Shown here piece by piece: positions 26,883-36,210 of a stretch of 64,000 nt of DNA; positions within the stretch are counted from its first letter, which is position 1, and each line of letters opens with the position of its first letter. Source of the stretch: JAJFUI01 sp039698035 (lineage in GTDB: Bacteria; Planctomycetota; Planctomycetia; Pirellulales; Thermoguttaceae); NCBI GenBank assembly GCA_039698035.1, contig JBDKSW010000009.1:124001-188000 (forward strand), in the 5' to 3' direction. The position numbers were made by a program, and so were the translations under genes. The notes beneath the pieces were generated by a model. That model searched no databases. It was not told the origin of the DNA and worked only from the letters and a program-made list of their open reading frames with translations.

Positions 26883-27857
26883 ATGCCTGTCGGGCGACGT
26901 GGTTTCACCTTGGTGGAACTCCTAGTGACGATCACGATTATCGGCGTGCTGGTGGGCATCCTGCTTCCGGCTGTACAGGCGGCGCGAGAAGCCGCCCGGC
27001 GGACCGAGTGCACGAATCATCTCAAGCAGATCGGGCTGGCGTTGCACGCCTATGCGGCCCTGTGCGGCGTTCTTCCACCGGGGTGCATTGTCAGCGTGGG
27101 CGGTTCGCCCGTGTGGAACCCGTGGACCGAAGCGTCGGTGTCTGGAGCGGCCCGACAGGGCACCAGTTGGATGTTGAGCGTGCTGCCGCACCTGGAACAG
27201 GCCAGCCTCTATGAGAGTTGGAAGTTTTCAAGCAACGTTCTGCAGAACGACGCTGTCGCGCAGCGTGACATCCAGGGTTTTTACTGTCCAACCCGCCGTG
27301 CGAAACTGCGCCCCAACGATTCTTCTCGGTTGCTGGCAGCCACGTGGACCGGCGGCGGCACCGACTATGGCGGGTGTGCGGGCGGGGGCAATGCGTGGGA
27401 GAACGATACCAGGAACCACGCATTTTGCAGCACGCCGCACGAGAGTGAACAGTGGTACAACCCTTTGCGGATTGGCATGTTCACGCCCAATGTGGCCACG
27501 GGATGGATGGCCGTTCAAGATGGCACGTCCAATACGCTGATGATTGGCGAGTTGCAGCGACTTTCGCCCGCGTCGGGCGCGAGCGGCTCGGCCCGGTACA
27601 GTCGGACCAGCCAGGACGGCTGGGCGCTGGGTGGCGTGGCCACGTTGTTCACGACGGCTGTCAAGGAGACGGGCGGCATTTACCAAACCGGCGGCATGAA
27701 CAACAATTTTTTCGAGTCGCCCGGCAGCGAGCACGCGGACGGCGCGAACTTCGGCATGGCCGACGGTTCCGTGCACTTTCTCGGCAATGCCATCGACAAA
27801 CAGTTGTTGCGCAACCTCGGGAGCATGGCGGACGGGGAAATGATCCGGCTGCCGTAG
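26883..27857 (+). CDS. DUF1559 prepilin-like protein
   Basis: 324 residues. The N-terminus is a type IV pilin-like prepilin signal: RRGFTLVELLVTITIIGVL with cleavage at G|FTLVE. The remainder matches DUF1559, a family much expanded in planctomycetes: QAAREAARRTECTNHLKQIGLALHAYA-like helix (in parts), WMLSVLPHLEQASLY, the DGTSNTLMIGE motif, and the C-terminal MADGSVHFLGNAID motif. Likely exported and assembled into pseudopilus-like structures or minor pilins; role unproven. The ATG follows GGAG. The beta-CASP gene begins 31 bases downstream. Confidence 0.92.
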   Translation: MPVGRRGFTLVELLVTITIIGVLVGILLPAVQAAREAARRTECTNHLKQIGLALHAYAALCGVLPPGCIVSVGGSPVWNPWTEASVSGAARQGTSWMLSVLPHLEQASLYESWKFSSNVLQNDAVAQRDIQGFYCPTRRAKLRPNDSSRLLAATWTGGGTDYGGCAGGGNAWENDTRNHAFCSTPHESEQWYNPLRIGMFTPNVATGWMAVQDGTSNTLMIGELQRLSPASGASGSARYSRTSQDGWALGGVATLFTTAVKETGGIYQTGGMNNNFFESPGSEHADGANFGMADGSVHFLGNAIDKQLLRNLGSMADGEMIRLP

Positions 27858-27888
27858 GGAGGGCGTTCCGGTCGTCGTTGAGTCATCA

Positions 27889-29511
27889 ATGCATCGCCGC
27901 ACATTGCTAACGTGGACTGCCGCCATCGCCTTTTGGGCCGTCGCGGCTTGTGGATCGGAGGGCGCCCTGCCCACGAGGTGCGCCGCCACGAGCTACGGAG
28001 CGGCCGGCCAGGTTTCCGGATCGCTGCACGTGCTCGACACGGGCAATGGACGCTGGATGGTCGATTGCGGCGCGGTGCTCGGCCGTGGGTCCACGGGCTT
28101 CGATCGGCCGCAGACGCTTTCGGACGATGTGGAAACGGTGAAGGCCCTGTTCTTGACGCACGCGCATGTCGATCATCTTGGCCGGTTGCCCTTGCTGGTT
28201 GAACGAGGCTTTAGCGGGCCGATCTACATGACCGAGGCGACCGAGACGCTCGCCGTGCCGATGCTTCGCGCGGAGATTCGCGGCAACCGCAGTCAGCCGC
28301 GACACTGGTGCTGGTCGAAGCGGCGGCTGGTCCGAGCTGAAACGGATGGCAAGCCGCTGTGGTGCCACTGGCGGCGCTGCAGGTACCGCCGTGAAATGGC
28401 GGACGAGACGGTCGAGAAAGCGACCTGCTCGATGCAGGAGTTGACGGACCGGTTCTCGCACGGGACGCCGGCGGTGCGGGTTGCCATGTGTCCCGAGTGC
28501 GTCAACGAGACCATCGATTCCGTGATGCGTTTGGCACGGTGCGCGAGGTACGGAATCCCGACGGGCGTGGCCGACGGCGTGCGAGCGACGTTTCTCGACG
28601 CGGGCCATTTGCCCGGCTCGGCGAGCGTTCTGTTCGAGGTGACGCTCGACGGACGCCGTCGCCGGGTGCTCTTCTCCGGCGATCTCGGCAATACGCTCTC
28701 GCCGCTGTTGAACGGACCAAAGCCGGCGCCGGCTTGCGATACGGTTTTCGTTGAAACGACCTATGGGTCGGCGCGACGTGGCCCGACCGTCAAAGAGCAG
28801 CACGCTGCGTTTCGACAGGACGTGGCCCAGGCGATTGCCGCGGGCGGCGTCGTTTGGATTCCTTGCTTTTCGATGGACCGCACGCAGAAGATCTTGTACG
28901 AGCTGCACACGGCCCAGCGTCAACGACTGATTCCCGAGAAGCTGCCGATTTACTGTCCCTCGCCGACGGCGCGCGAGGTGACGGACCTGTACCGGGACCA
29001 CCAGCGAAACGGCTGGTTCACGCCGCGGATTGCGATCGACCCTCAGGCGTTCTCGCCGAACGAGGTGCGGTCAGCCGTTCCGTCAGCCAAACGGCTCCCA
29101 CGTCCCTGTGTGATCATCAGCACGAGCGACATGCTTCTGACGGACTGGATGCGACGCCGCTTGGCCAGCCTGCTGCCCGAGCCGTCGACCACGATACTGC
29201 TCGTGAGCTATCAAGACCCCGAGAGCGTGGGCGATCTGCTCAAACACGGAGCAACGCAACTTGAGATCGACGGTCAGTCGGTTGCCGTTCGGGCGCAGGT
29301 CCGTTCGTACCAATGCTTCACGGGGCACGGCGACGCGGCCGACATCGACCGCTGGCTCGCCAATGTGCCGAAGACGGCGACGGTGGTCCTCGTGCATGGC
29401 GACAAGGAAGAGTTGGACGCCCGGGCCGCGCAGCTCCGAGAGCAGGGACGCGCACGCGTAATCATTGCCAACGAGGGCGCGTCGATCGACCTGACGTTAT
29501 CGGCCGAGTAG
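27889..29511 (+). CDS. Predicted exported/lipoprotein beta-CASP metallo-beta-lactamase-fold hydrolase
   Basis: 540 residues. MBL core: GAAGQVSGSLHVLDTG, metal motif HAHVDH (91-96), LDAGHLPGSASVLFE and RRVLFSGDLG. Beta-CASP part: FVETTYGSARR, VWIPCFSMDRTQKILYEL, VIISTSDML, FTGHGDAADIDRWL and the last VLVHGD. These match CPSF/RNase J/YSH1-like enzymes that cut RNA. The N-terminus (MHRRTLLTWTAAIAFWAVAACG) is a lipobox-like signal ending at Cys21, directly before the MBL fold. Between HAHVDH and the next metal motif is a Cys-rich insert with Cys pairs between about 145 and 217, including CPEC, probably a zinc finger. No Shine-Dalgarno precedes the ATG, so the start needs checking. Confidence 0.8.
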   Translation: MHRRTLLTWTAAIAFWAVAACGSEGALPTRCAATSYGAAGQVSGSLHVLDTGNGRWMVDCGAVLGRGSTGFDRPQTLSDDVETVKALFLTHAHVDHLGRLPLLVERGFSGPIYMTEATETLAVPMLRAEIRGNRSQPRHWCWSKRRLVRAETDGKPLWCHWRRCRYRREMADETVEKATCSMQELTDRFSHGTPAVRVAMCPECVNETIDSVMRLARCARYGIPTGVADGVRATFLDAGHLPGSASVLFEVTLDGRRRRVLFSGDLGNTLSPLLNGPKPAPACDTVFVETTYGSARRGPTVKEQHAAFRQDVAQAIAAGGVVWIPCFSMDRTQKILYELHTAQRQRLIPEKLPIYCPSPTAREVTDLYRDHQRNGWFTPRIAIDPQAFSPNEVRSAVPSAKRLPRPCVIISTSDMLLTDWMRRRLASLLPEPSTTILLVSYQDPESVGDLLKHGATQLEIDGQSVAVRAQVRSYQCFTGHGDAADIDRWLANVPKTATVVLVHGDKEELDARAAQLREQGRARVIIANEGASIDLTLSAE

Positions 29512-29523
29512 GCGGTTGGAGCC

Positions 29524-30141
29524 TTAGACCAAACCGGCTGGCGCGGCCTCGATCGCTGGAATCGAGAGCGGAGATGGCAGACCACGCTCGGCCGGAAGAA
29601 TCATGCCGACCTTCCGCTTGGCCTCTTGGGCGTGGATGTCGAACTGGTAATTGACGGCCAGTTCCATCCACAGGCAGTAAACGCCCGTCAGCATGGCGGC
29701 CAGAACGCACCCGAGAAACAAGGTGTAAAGCGTGCTGGTCTCGCGGGCACGCCAGAGTGCGTAAGGAATTAGGCCAAGACCAATCAGATACAGCGCCGTC
29801 CAGACGGACAACAGGCCCAGGCCGCTGCCGACAATGTCCCTGCTGGCCAAGGCGAGCAGGCCCAGCGGAATGACGACCAGTGCGACCACTTCGAGGATAA
29901 GCGGCAGTTTGCTTGGCTCGGTCTCTTCCTCCGCGTCTTCTTTCACGGCCTCTTCTGGCTTGGCAACCTCGGCCGCTTGTTCCTCGGCGGGCGGCGCTTC
30001 GGGGGGCGACTCGGGAGCGGGCGTTTTCTCGGCCGCAGTCTCGGCGGGCATCGCATCGGCCGCAAAAAGCTCGTCACCGACGTCCGCATCCAACGGCGCC
30101 AAGTCGTCAAAATTCAGATCATCGCCTTCGAGCTTGGCCAC
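29524..30141 (-). CDS. Membrane protein with acidic Pro/Ala/Glu-rich N-terminus
   Basis: 205 residues. The first 95 residues are soluble and rich in Glu, Ala and Pro, followed by hydrophobic segments at about 98-118, 123-142 and 150-175. GTG (complement at 30139-30141) is preferred over an upstream TTG because GGAGG lies 7 bases before it. It is convergent with the beta-CASP gene (12-base gap). I do not recognise the family. The inner membrane is the likely location. Confidence 0.6.
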   Translation of the reverse strand: MAKLEGDDLNFDDLAPLDADVGDELFAADAMPAETAAEKTPAPESPPEAPPAEEQAAEVAKPEEAVKEDAEEETEPSKLPLILEVVALVVIPLGLLALASRDIVGSGLGLLSVWTALYLIGLGLIPYALWRARETSTLYTLFLGCVLAAMLTGVYCLWMELAVNYQFDIHAQEAKRKVGMILPAERGLPSPLSIPAIEAAPAGLV

Positions 30142-30334
30142 GTGGGGGCCCTCCAAGTCTGTGCATTCCGCCGAAACTGTCAGCAAGTCTATTATAGTTG
30201 GCCGCAGGGCACGATGCCAACAAGAGGCGACTCGGGGGCCGATTTGCCGCTGTCCGGGCGTTGGTCGGTTCCGCCATGGTCCTTAGGAGGGGTGGGGCTC
30301 GAAGGGCCGCGCGGCGGATCGGATTGCGGCCGAG

Positions 30335-32230
30335 TTACCAGTTTAGTTCGGCCGCCTCTTCCCAGTGTTCATAGAGCGTCTTGATAGTCGCCTGCTGCTC
30401 TTCGATCTCGGTCTTCACCTGCCGCGCTTGTTGGCCGTCGCGAAGCACCTGGGGATCGGCCAGGCGGCACTGCAACTCGTGAAGTGCCGATTCCCGCTCG
30501 GCAATCTCGTTCTCCAGGTCCTCGACCTTGCGGTACGGGAAGCGGCGTTTTCGGGCTGGCTTGGCCTGGCGGATTTGCTGGGCCGCGTCTTCTTGGGCAG
30601 GACACGCTGCGATCTCGCTCGGCTCGTTCGACCGACCGCGAAGCTGTTCGATGTACGTGTCGTAGTTGCCCTCGATGACGCGAATGCGCTCGGACTCGAT
30701 GACGGCCACGTGATCGGCCACGCGATTGACGAAGTAGCGGTCGTGGCTGACCAGCAGCACCGTTCCGTCGAAATCGCGGATGGCCTTTTCGAGCGCGTCG
30801 CGGGCCCAAAGGTCCAGGTGGTTGGTCGGCTCGTCGAGGATCAGGAAGTTGGCCTCTTGCAGGGCAAGCCTGGCCAGGGCGGCTCGGCACCGCTCGCCGC
30901 CGCTCAGTTCGCCGACTCTCTGCATCGCACGCTGACCGGTCAGACCAAACCGAGCCAGCAGGTTTCGTCGTACGGGCTCGCCGATCAGCCTGTCGTCCGG
31001 ACGAATCGCGTCGACGACCGCGGCGTCATCCGCCACACTGGTCAATTGCTGATCGAAGTAACCGGGCAGGACGCCCGTGCCGAGGTGGAGTTGGCCCTCA
31101 TCGATTGGCAAAAGCCCCAAGAGGCATCGCAACAAGGTCGTCTTGCCGGAGCCATTGGGTCCGAGCAGGGCCCAACGCTGACCGCGCGTCACGTCGAGCG
31201 AGACGTCTCGAAACAACGGGCGGTCGAAATTCTTCCCGATGCGCTCGGCCCGAACGACAATGTCGCCAGATCGAGCGGCCGGCGGGAATCGCATGGGCGG
31301 CGCGGAAATCTCGCGGGGCCGCGCCACTTCCTCGATGCGCTCAAGCTTCTTGCGACGATCCTCGGCCTGCGCGTGCTTTTGGCCGTAGGTGTTGCGTCGG
31401 ATGAAGTCCTTGGTCTTCTCGATCTCGATTTGCTGCTTTTCGTAGGTGCGGCGTTGGACCAGCAGCCGCTCATCTTTTTGCCGCCAGTAGGCCGAAAAGT
31501 TGCCCTGGTAAGCGTCCACGGTCCCGTCGAACAGCTCGAGGGTCCGATTGGCGACCTTGTCGAGGAAATAGCGGTCGTGGCTGACGACGATCACGGCGGC
31601 CGAGCTATCCAGCAAGAACTCTTCGAGCCATTGCGTTGCGTCGAGGTCCAGATGGTTCGACGGCTCGTCGAGGATCATGACGTTGGGCTCGGCCAGAAGG
31701 AGCTTGGCCAGCATCAGCCGGTTTTGCTCGCCACCGCTCAGCGAGGCGACCGGCTGCTGAAAGCTCGCACGCGAGAATCGCAGCCCGTCGAGGACCCGCT
31801 CGATGCGATAGTCGATGTTGTAGGCGTCTTGGCGGTGCAACTCGTGCTGGAGGTGGTCGAATCGCGCGGCAAGTCGTCTCTGCTCGGCCGAATCGGTCTC
31901 CACGGCGATCGACTCGGCGACCTCGACGGCCTCGCGTTGCAGCGACACAAGATCAGCCAACGCGGCCCGGGCCTCGTCGTGCAAGGTGCGGCCAGGCTCG
32001 AACGAGGGTTGCTGCTCCAGGTAGCCGACGTGCGCCGTCGGATGGACGCCGCAAGAGCCGGAGTCTGGTTCGTCCTTGCCGGCCAAGATGCGCAGCAGGG
32101 TCGTCTTGCCGCTGCCGTTGGGACCGACGAGGCCGACGCGGTCGCCCGGGCGAAGTTCAAAGCTGACCCCTTGCAACACGGGTTCGGGGCCAAAGCGTTT
32201 TTTCAGATCGACAACGTCCAGCAGAATCAT
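30335..32230 (-). CDS. ABC-F family ATPase (ribosome-associated type)
   Basis: 631 residues with two ABC ATPase domains and no membrane segments. Each domain has a Walker A GPNGSGKTTLLR (twice), signature LSGGEQNR and LSGGERCR, and Walker B VMILDEPSNHLDL or FLILDEPTNHLDL. ABC-F proteins bind the ribosomal E site and modulate translation or confer ribosome-antibiotic tolerance. A positively charged inter-domain linker and a C-terminal coiled-coil region are present. The ATG (complement 32228-32230) is the family start. It cannot be assigned to EttA, Uup or YbiT by eye. Confidence 0.93.
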   Translation of the reverse strand: MILLDVVDLKKRFGPEPVLQGVSFELRPGDRVGLVGPNGSGKTTLLRILAGKDEPDSGSCGVHPTAHVGYLEQQPSFEPGRTLHDEARAALADLVSLQREAVEVAESIAVETDSAEQRRLAARFDHLQHELHRQDAYNIDYRIERVLDGLRFSRASFQQPVASLSGGEQNRLMLAKLLLAEPNVMILDEPSNHLDLDATQWLEEFLLDSSAAVIVVSHDRYFLDKVANRTLELFDGTVDAYQGNFSAYWRQKDERLLVQRRTYEKQQIEIEKTKDFIRRNTYGQKHAQAEDRRKKLERIEEVARPREISAPPMRFPPAARSGDIVVRAERIGKNFDRPLFRDVSLDVTRGQRWALLGPNGSGKTTLLRCLLGLLPIDEGQLHLGTGVLPGYFDQQLTSVADDAAVVDAIRPDDRLIGEPVRRNLLARFGLTGQRAMQRVGELSGGERCRAALARLALQEANFLILDEPTNHLDLWARDALEKAIRDFDGTVLLVSHDRYFVNRVADHVAVIESERIRVIEGNYDTYIEQLRGRSNEPSEIAACPAQEDAAQQIRQAKPARKRRFPYRKVEDLENEIAERESALHELQCRLADPQVLRDGQQARQVKTEIEEQQATIKTLYEHWEEAAELNW

Positions 32231-32834
32231 CGGGGTGCAAAACGCAAGGAGGACGAAACGACTCGATGGTGTTCCTTCCCTCTGGCAGAGAATGGATGGC
32301 GCCACACGCAATGGTGCATTGTATAGGGTTTCGGCTTGGCTGCCCTCGCCCCCCTCGAAGGCTTTTTGGGGACAACGGATCGCTCGATCTGGTCGAATAC
32401 TCGCGCCTGCTTTTGACGCTGGCCGCAGGATTCGTTGGAGGCGTGATAGATCGCCGCAGCGCGCTTTGAAGAAGCAAACCCTGGACAGTCGTGCGACGAT
32501 GGGGTCATCGTCGGGAGTCGGATGATGGACGAAACGCGAGGGCATGGAGAGATCGCCGCAAGTGTGCGAGGCGTTGCTGGTGGAGGCCGATTTGCACCAC
32601 GGCATACACCTCGTGGGTGGGGCATATTTTGCCCTGGTTACCCAATTTATTTGGCAACGTGGGGGATCTGCGCACGATTCTTGCCATTTCCCACATTTTT
32701 GGCCGGCCGGGGTTTGACTTCTCGCGTCCGGGCCTTCAAAATCGACGGTTTGTAGATGCCGGCAACTGGATGAGCCTGACGGTAAGGCAACCAGGGCGGC
32801 CTTGATCTTGAGCTTGAGAAGGCGATTGCGAGCG
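32231..32834. other. Divergent intergenic region upstream of the small membrane protein
   Basis: About 600 bases without a convincing gene. The proximal half has no coding-like frame. A candidate promoter lies at 32714-32742 and directs transcription towards the condensation-enzyme pair. Confidence 0.45.
32714..32742 (+). promoter_or_regulatory. Candidate sigma-70 promoter
   Basis: TTGACT (32714-32719) and CAAAAT (32737-32742) are separated by 17 bases. It is about 90 bases before the start of the membrane protein gene and would serve the two-gene unit to 34753. Confidence 0.35.
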
Positions 32835-33314
32835 ATGGGTGCAGCGGTTTTTCATCGGCGAAAGCGGTCGCCATTCGCGGCGCTTTGCCATCGGGTAGCT
32901 GTGTTGGCCAAGGTGCTTTGGGCATCGCCCTGGAGCGCGTGTGGGTTGTTCGTTGGCGGGCTTGGGATGCTGACCGGTGGCAAGGTCCAGAAATCTGGCT
33001 CGCTGCTGGAGTTCTGGGGTGGCTTTCTGCCCCTGTTCCTGAAACGGTTTCCGTTTGTCGCCGGTTCGCCGGTGGCTACGTTTGGGCATGTTGTGGTCGG
33101 CAGGACGCAACGGCATTTGGACGCGTGCCGACCACACCAGTTGATTCATGTCAAGCAGTACGAGCGTTGGGGACCGCTGTTCGTGCCGACCTATCTGGCG
33201 TGCTGGGCTGTTCTCTGGTGCTGCGGACGCCATCCGTACTACGACAATCCCTTCGAGCGAGAAGCCTTCGACGAGACGCCCGAGTGCGGCGGGTTTTCCT
33301 TCCAGCCTCGGTAA
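32835..33314 (+). CDS. Small membrane protein with HxxxH segment, unknown
   Basis: About 159 residues (a TTG 11 codons upstream at 32802 is an alternative). A hydrophobic segment near 20-40 is followed by FGHVVVG and RPHQLIHVKQYERWGPLFVP, then a second hydrophobic stretch (LACWAVLWCC) and a C-terminal PYYDNPFEREAF motif. The His cluster resembles a metalloprotease-like site but lacks a canonical HExxH, so enzymatic activity is unproven. It precedes the condensation-fold gene by 59 bases. Confidence 0.6.
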   Translation: MGAAVFHRRKRSPFAALCHRVAVLAKVLWASPWSACGLFVGGLGMLTGGKVQKSGSLLEFWGGFLPLFLKRFPFVAGSPVATFGHVVVGRTQRHLDACRPHQLIHVKQYERWGPLFVPTYLACWAVLWCCGRHPYYDNPFEREAFDETPECGGFSFQPR

Positions 33315-33373
33315 CCACCTGACGCCGTCAGAGTTCGTACCCGCGCGACGGCGCGTGCCGATTCGAGCCGTGT

Positions 33374-34753
33374 ATGGACGATCCTTGTGTTGCGGCCCTC
33401 TTTCCGCTGCCGCTGACGGCGTTTGAAAAGTACATGTTTTGGGATGACGCTTGCGATTATCCCATGACATTTGCAATGAGGCTCGGGCTGCGCGGCGAAC
33501 TGCATCGCGAGGCGTTCGACGCGTCCATCGACGAAGCCCTGGGCCATCATCCGTTGTTACGGGCGTTGGTGAAGCCGTCGGGTCGCGGCAGCCTCGTCTG
33601 GAGGCTAAGCGACGCGCCGAGGCCCGTGGTCGACTGGGGGACGCCCGAAACCCCGATCGGCGACCCTCGGGGCGAAAGAATCGACCTGAGCTCGGAGGTG
33701 GGGTTTCGGGCTTGGGTGCGTCAAGGAAACGGCGCTGCCAAGGTGGTTCTGCAATTTCACCACGCCTGCTGTGACGCGATCGGCGCTCTTCGATTCATTG
33801 GCCACGCATTGGCTGGCTATGCGATTCACACCGCATCGGGGTCCGACCGTCCGCGGTTGCCTGTGTACGATCCGAGCACCCTGCTCCGTCGTGGGCAGTT
33901 TGCCGCGGAGCCTCCCGAGCGCGAAGCTCGATTTGGCGGACTTCTGAAAAGCGTTCGCGACGGTGCGCGGTGGATTTATCGGCGGCCGGTCGTTCTTCGC
34001 GCCCATGTCGCGGGCTCGCCCGCCAACGCTGCACGACCGGAGTTCCTGGAAACGCATCAGCATTCGTTCGACGCGCTGCAAACGAAGAGACTTCGCTCGG
34101 CGGCGTCGCGGCATGGGGTTACTTCCAACGACCTGCTGCTGCGAGATATGTTCCAAACCCTGCGCGAGTGGCGCGAAGGGCAAGACGCACGGTCGGCCAG
34201 TCGGTGGCTTCGGATAGTCGTGCCTGTCAACCTGAGGCCCGGCGATGACGCTCGGACGCCAGCTGCCAACGGCATCAGCTACACGTTTTTGACGCGCGAC
34301 GAGGGTCGTTGCGGCGATGGCGATGCGCTGCTGCGCGGCATTGGCGAGGAGGCTGGCGTCATCACGCGGCGACGGCGAGCCAAGCTGTTCCTCCGGGGTT
34401 TCGAGATGATGGAACGCATCCCGGGCGCCATACGGCTCTACCTGAACAGGAATCGATGTTTCGCCACGGTGGCGCTGTCAAACGTCGGCGAAGTGAGCCG
34501 CCAGTTGGGAACGGTTTTTCCTTGCGAGGCGGGAAACGTGGTCGCTGGCAATGTGACGCTGGAGAGCATCTATGGGACGCCTCCGGTTCGCCCGAACACG
34601 CGTGCGTCCATCTCGATCGGCCGTTACGGCGAGCGTCTTTGGCTCGGTATTCGATGCGATCCGAAGGTGTTTTCCTCGGAAGAGTCGCGTCGGCTGCTGA
34701 CGCGCTACGCTGATCGTGTTGGGAAGACGATGGACGAGGGAACGACGCGCTGA
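33374..34753 (+). CDS. Condensation/acyltransferase-fold protein (CoA-dependent acyltransferase superfamily)
   Basis: 459 residues. The motif QFHHACCDAIG (HHxxxDxxG) near residue 135 is the active-site signature of the chloramphenicol-acetyltransferase/condensation superfamily, where the second His acts as base. The N-terminal LPLTAFEKYMFWDD and the VPVNLRPGDDA strand in the second half fit the same fold. Substrate and thioester partner are unknown. It may be a wax-ester-like or peptide-condensation-like enzyme; no carrier protein gene adjoins. A stand-alone acyltransferase is the simplest reading. Confidence 0.75.
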   Translation: MDDPCVAALFPLPLTAFEKYMFWDDACDYPMTFAMRLGLRGELHREAFDASIDEALGHHPLLRALVKPSGRGSLVWRLSDAPRPVVDWGTPETPIGDPRGERIDLSSEVGFRAWVRQGNGAAKVVLQFHHACCDAIGALRFIGHALAGYAIHTASGSDRPRLPVYDPSTLLRRGQFAAEPPEREARFGGLLKSVRDGARWIYRRPVVLRAHVAGSPANAARPEFLETHQHSFDALQTKRLRSAASRHGVTSNDLLLRDMFQTLREWREGQDARSASRWLRIVVPVNLRPGDDARTPAANGISYTFLTRDEGRCGDGDALLRGIGEEAGVITRRRRAKLFLRGFEMMERIPGAIRLYLNRNRCFATVALSNVGEVSRQLGTVFPCEAGNVVAGNVTLESIYGTPPVRPNTRASISIGRYGERLWLGIRCDPKVFSSEESRRLLTRYADRVGKTMDEGTTR

Positions 34754-34857
34754 GCGCGGCCCGACCGCTTATGGCACGGCAGGCCGAGCCCGGCGGGTGA
34801 ATCACCCTCGCTCCCAGTCCCTCTGCCGCAAGCGGGCGAGATGACCGGGCGTTTCGT

Positions 34858-36141
34858 CTAGTACGGCTTGTATCGGCCGGGGACGGGCATCGGATAGTTG
34901 CCGTCCTTGTCGGGCATCACGGGCGGCTGGGCGTCGAAGGCCAATCGGGCCGGCATCTCGTTGGGGCCCTTGGCCACGGCGTCGTCCCACTTGACGACTT
35001 TGCCCGAGTAGGTGGCCATGCGTCCGAGGATGCCGGTGAACGTGCTGGTGGCCGCGTGCCAGCCGTCGTTGAGCGGCAGCCCCTTGCGGATCGCGTTGAT
35101 CAGATCGACGTGTTCTTGAGCGTAACCGTCTCCGCCGTTGCCTGGCAGCTTCTTGGTCGCCTTGGTTCCGTGGACGAACTGCGAAATTTCCTGCCAGGCG
35201 CCGGGCTGCTGACGCGCCTGGCTGAAGAGCTTCGTGCCGTCCTTGTAGGTGAACTCGACGAAGTGGTTGTCGTAGATCTGGCCGACGTGGCGATTGTCGC
35301 GGCAATGGCAACTGCCCATGCCGTTGGCCTCGACCGGATGATCGCCCATGACCCAGTTGCAGACGTCCAGGTTGTGGACGTGCTGCTCGACGATGTGGTC
35401 GCCGCAGAGCCAGACGAAGTGATACCAGTTGCGGACTTGGAACTGCATTTCGCTTTCGTCCGGCCTGCGATTGCGGACCCAGATGGGGCCGCAGTTCCAG
35501 TAGGCCCGCATGGCGACGATGCGGCCCAGCGAGCCATCCTGGATTTTCTTGACCGGAACGAGATATTCCTTGCTGTGGCGACGTTGCAGTCCCACGGAGA
35601 CTTTGAGCCCCTTGGCGTCGGCCTTTTTGTTGGTTTCCAGCAGCGAGCGGAAGCCGGGCGCGTCGATGCAGCACGGCTTTTCCATGAAGACGTGCTTGCC
35701 GGCCTGGACGGCCTCGGCGTAATGGATCGGCCGAAAGCCTGGCGGGGTGGCTAGCAGCACGACGTCGGGCCCGGCCGCGATGGCCTTCCGATAGGCGTCG
35801 AGGCCGACGAAGATGCGCTCTTCCGGCACGTCAATTCGGTCGACCAGTTTCTTTTCGACGAGGTCTTCGTCCTTCCGCAGTTGCGCGAGACAGCCCTTGG
35901 CACGTTCGGCGAAGGCGTCGGCGACCGCGACGAGGCGAATGTTCTGGCAGGAGCTGAGACAATCCTTGGCCGCGCCCGTGCCTCGGCCGCCGCAACCGAT
36001 CAGGGCAATCTTCAGCTCGTCGCCACCGGAGGCGTGCGCCGCTCGGGCGATATTCAAGCCGCTGGCGAGGGAGATGCCGGCTGCAGTCGCCGTGGCGCCC
36101 TTGAGGAAGTCCCGACGGGATGGATTCTTGATCTCGGCCAT
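34858..36141 (-). CDS. Tat-exported Gfo/Idh/MocA-family oxidoreductase
   Basis: 427 residues. The N-terminus has a Tat signal (PSRRDFLKGATATAAG) and a cleavage site near ARAAHA. The oxidoreductase domain starts LKIALIGCGGRGTGAA (Rossmann GxGxxG) and has EKPCCID, the conserved Glu-Lys-Pro of the family. These NAD(P)-dependent enzymes act on sugars or inositols. Tat export of a folded, cofactor-bound oxidoreductase is common in planctomycetes. It follows the sulfatase-modifying-factor-like gene by 69 bases on the same strand. Confidence 0.9.
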   Translation of the reverse strand: MAEIKNPSRRDFLKGATATAAGISLASGLNIARAAHASGGDELKIALIGCGGRGTGAAKDCLSSCQNIRLVAVADAFAERAKGCLAQLRKDEDLVEKKLVDRIDVPEERIFVGLDAYRKAIAAGPDVVLLATPPGFRPIHYAEAVQAGKHVFMEKPCCIDAPGFRSLLETNKKADAKGLKVSVGLQRRHSKEYLVPVKKIQDGSLGRIVAMRAYWNCGPIWVRNRRPDESEMQFQVRNWYHFVWLCGDHIVEQHVHNLDVCNWVMGDHPVEANGMGSCHCRDNRHVGQIYDNHFVEFTYKDGTKLFSQARQQPGAWQEISQFVHGTKATKKLPGNGGDGYAQEHVDLINAIRKGLPLNDGWHAATSTFTGILGRMATYSGKVVKWDDAVAKGPNEMPARLAFDAQPPVMPDKDGNYPMPVPGRYKPY

Positions 36142-36210
36142 GAATGGTGCTCCGGTGGAAAACCTTAGGATAAAGTAGCTGACGCCGAAATGTCTGACTC
36201 GCGACTCGGT

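Noticed and set aside
30365..32326. 653-codon open frame on the plus strand across the ABC-F gene
   Set aside because: The minus strand carries both Walker motif sets; the plus frame has none.
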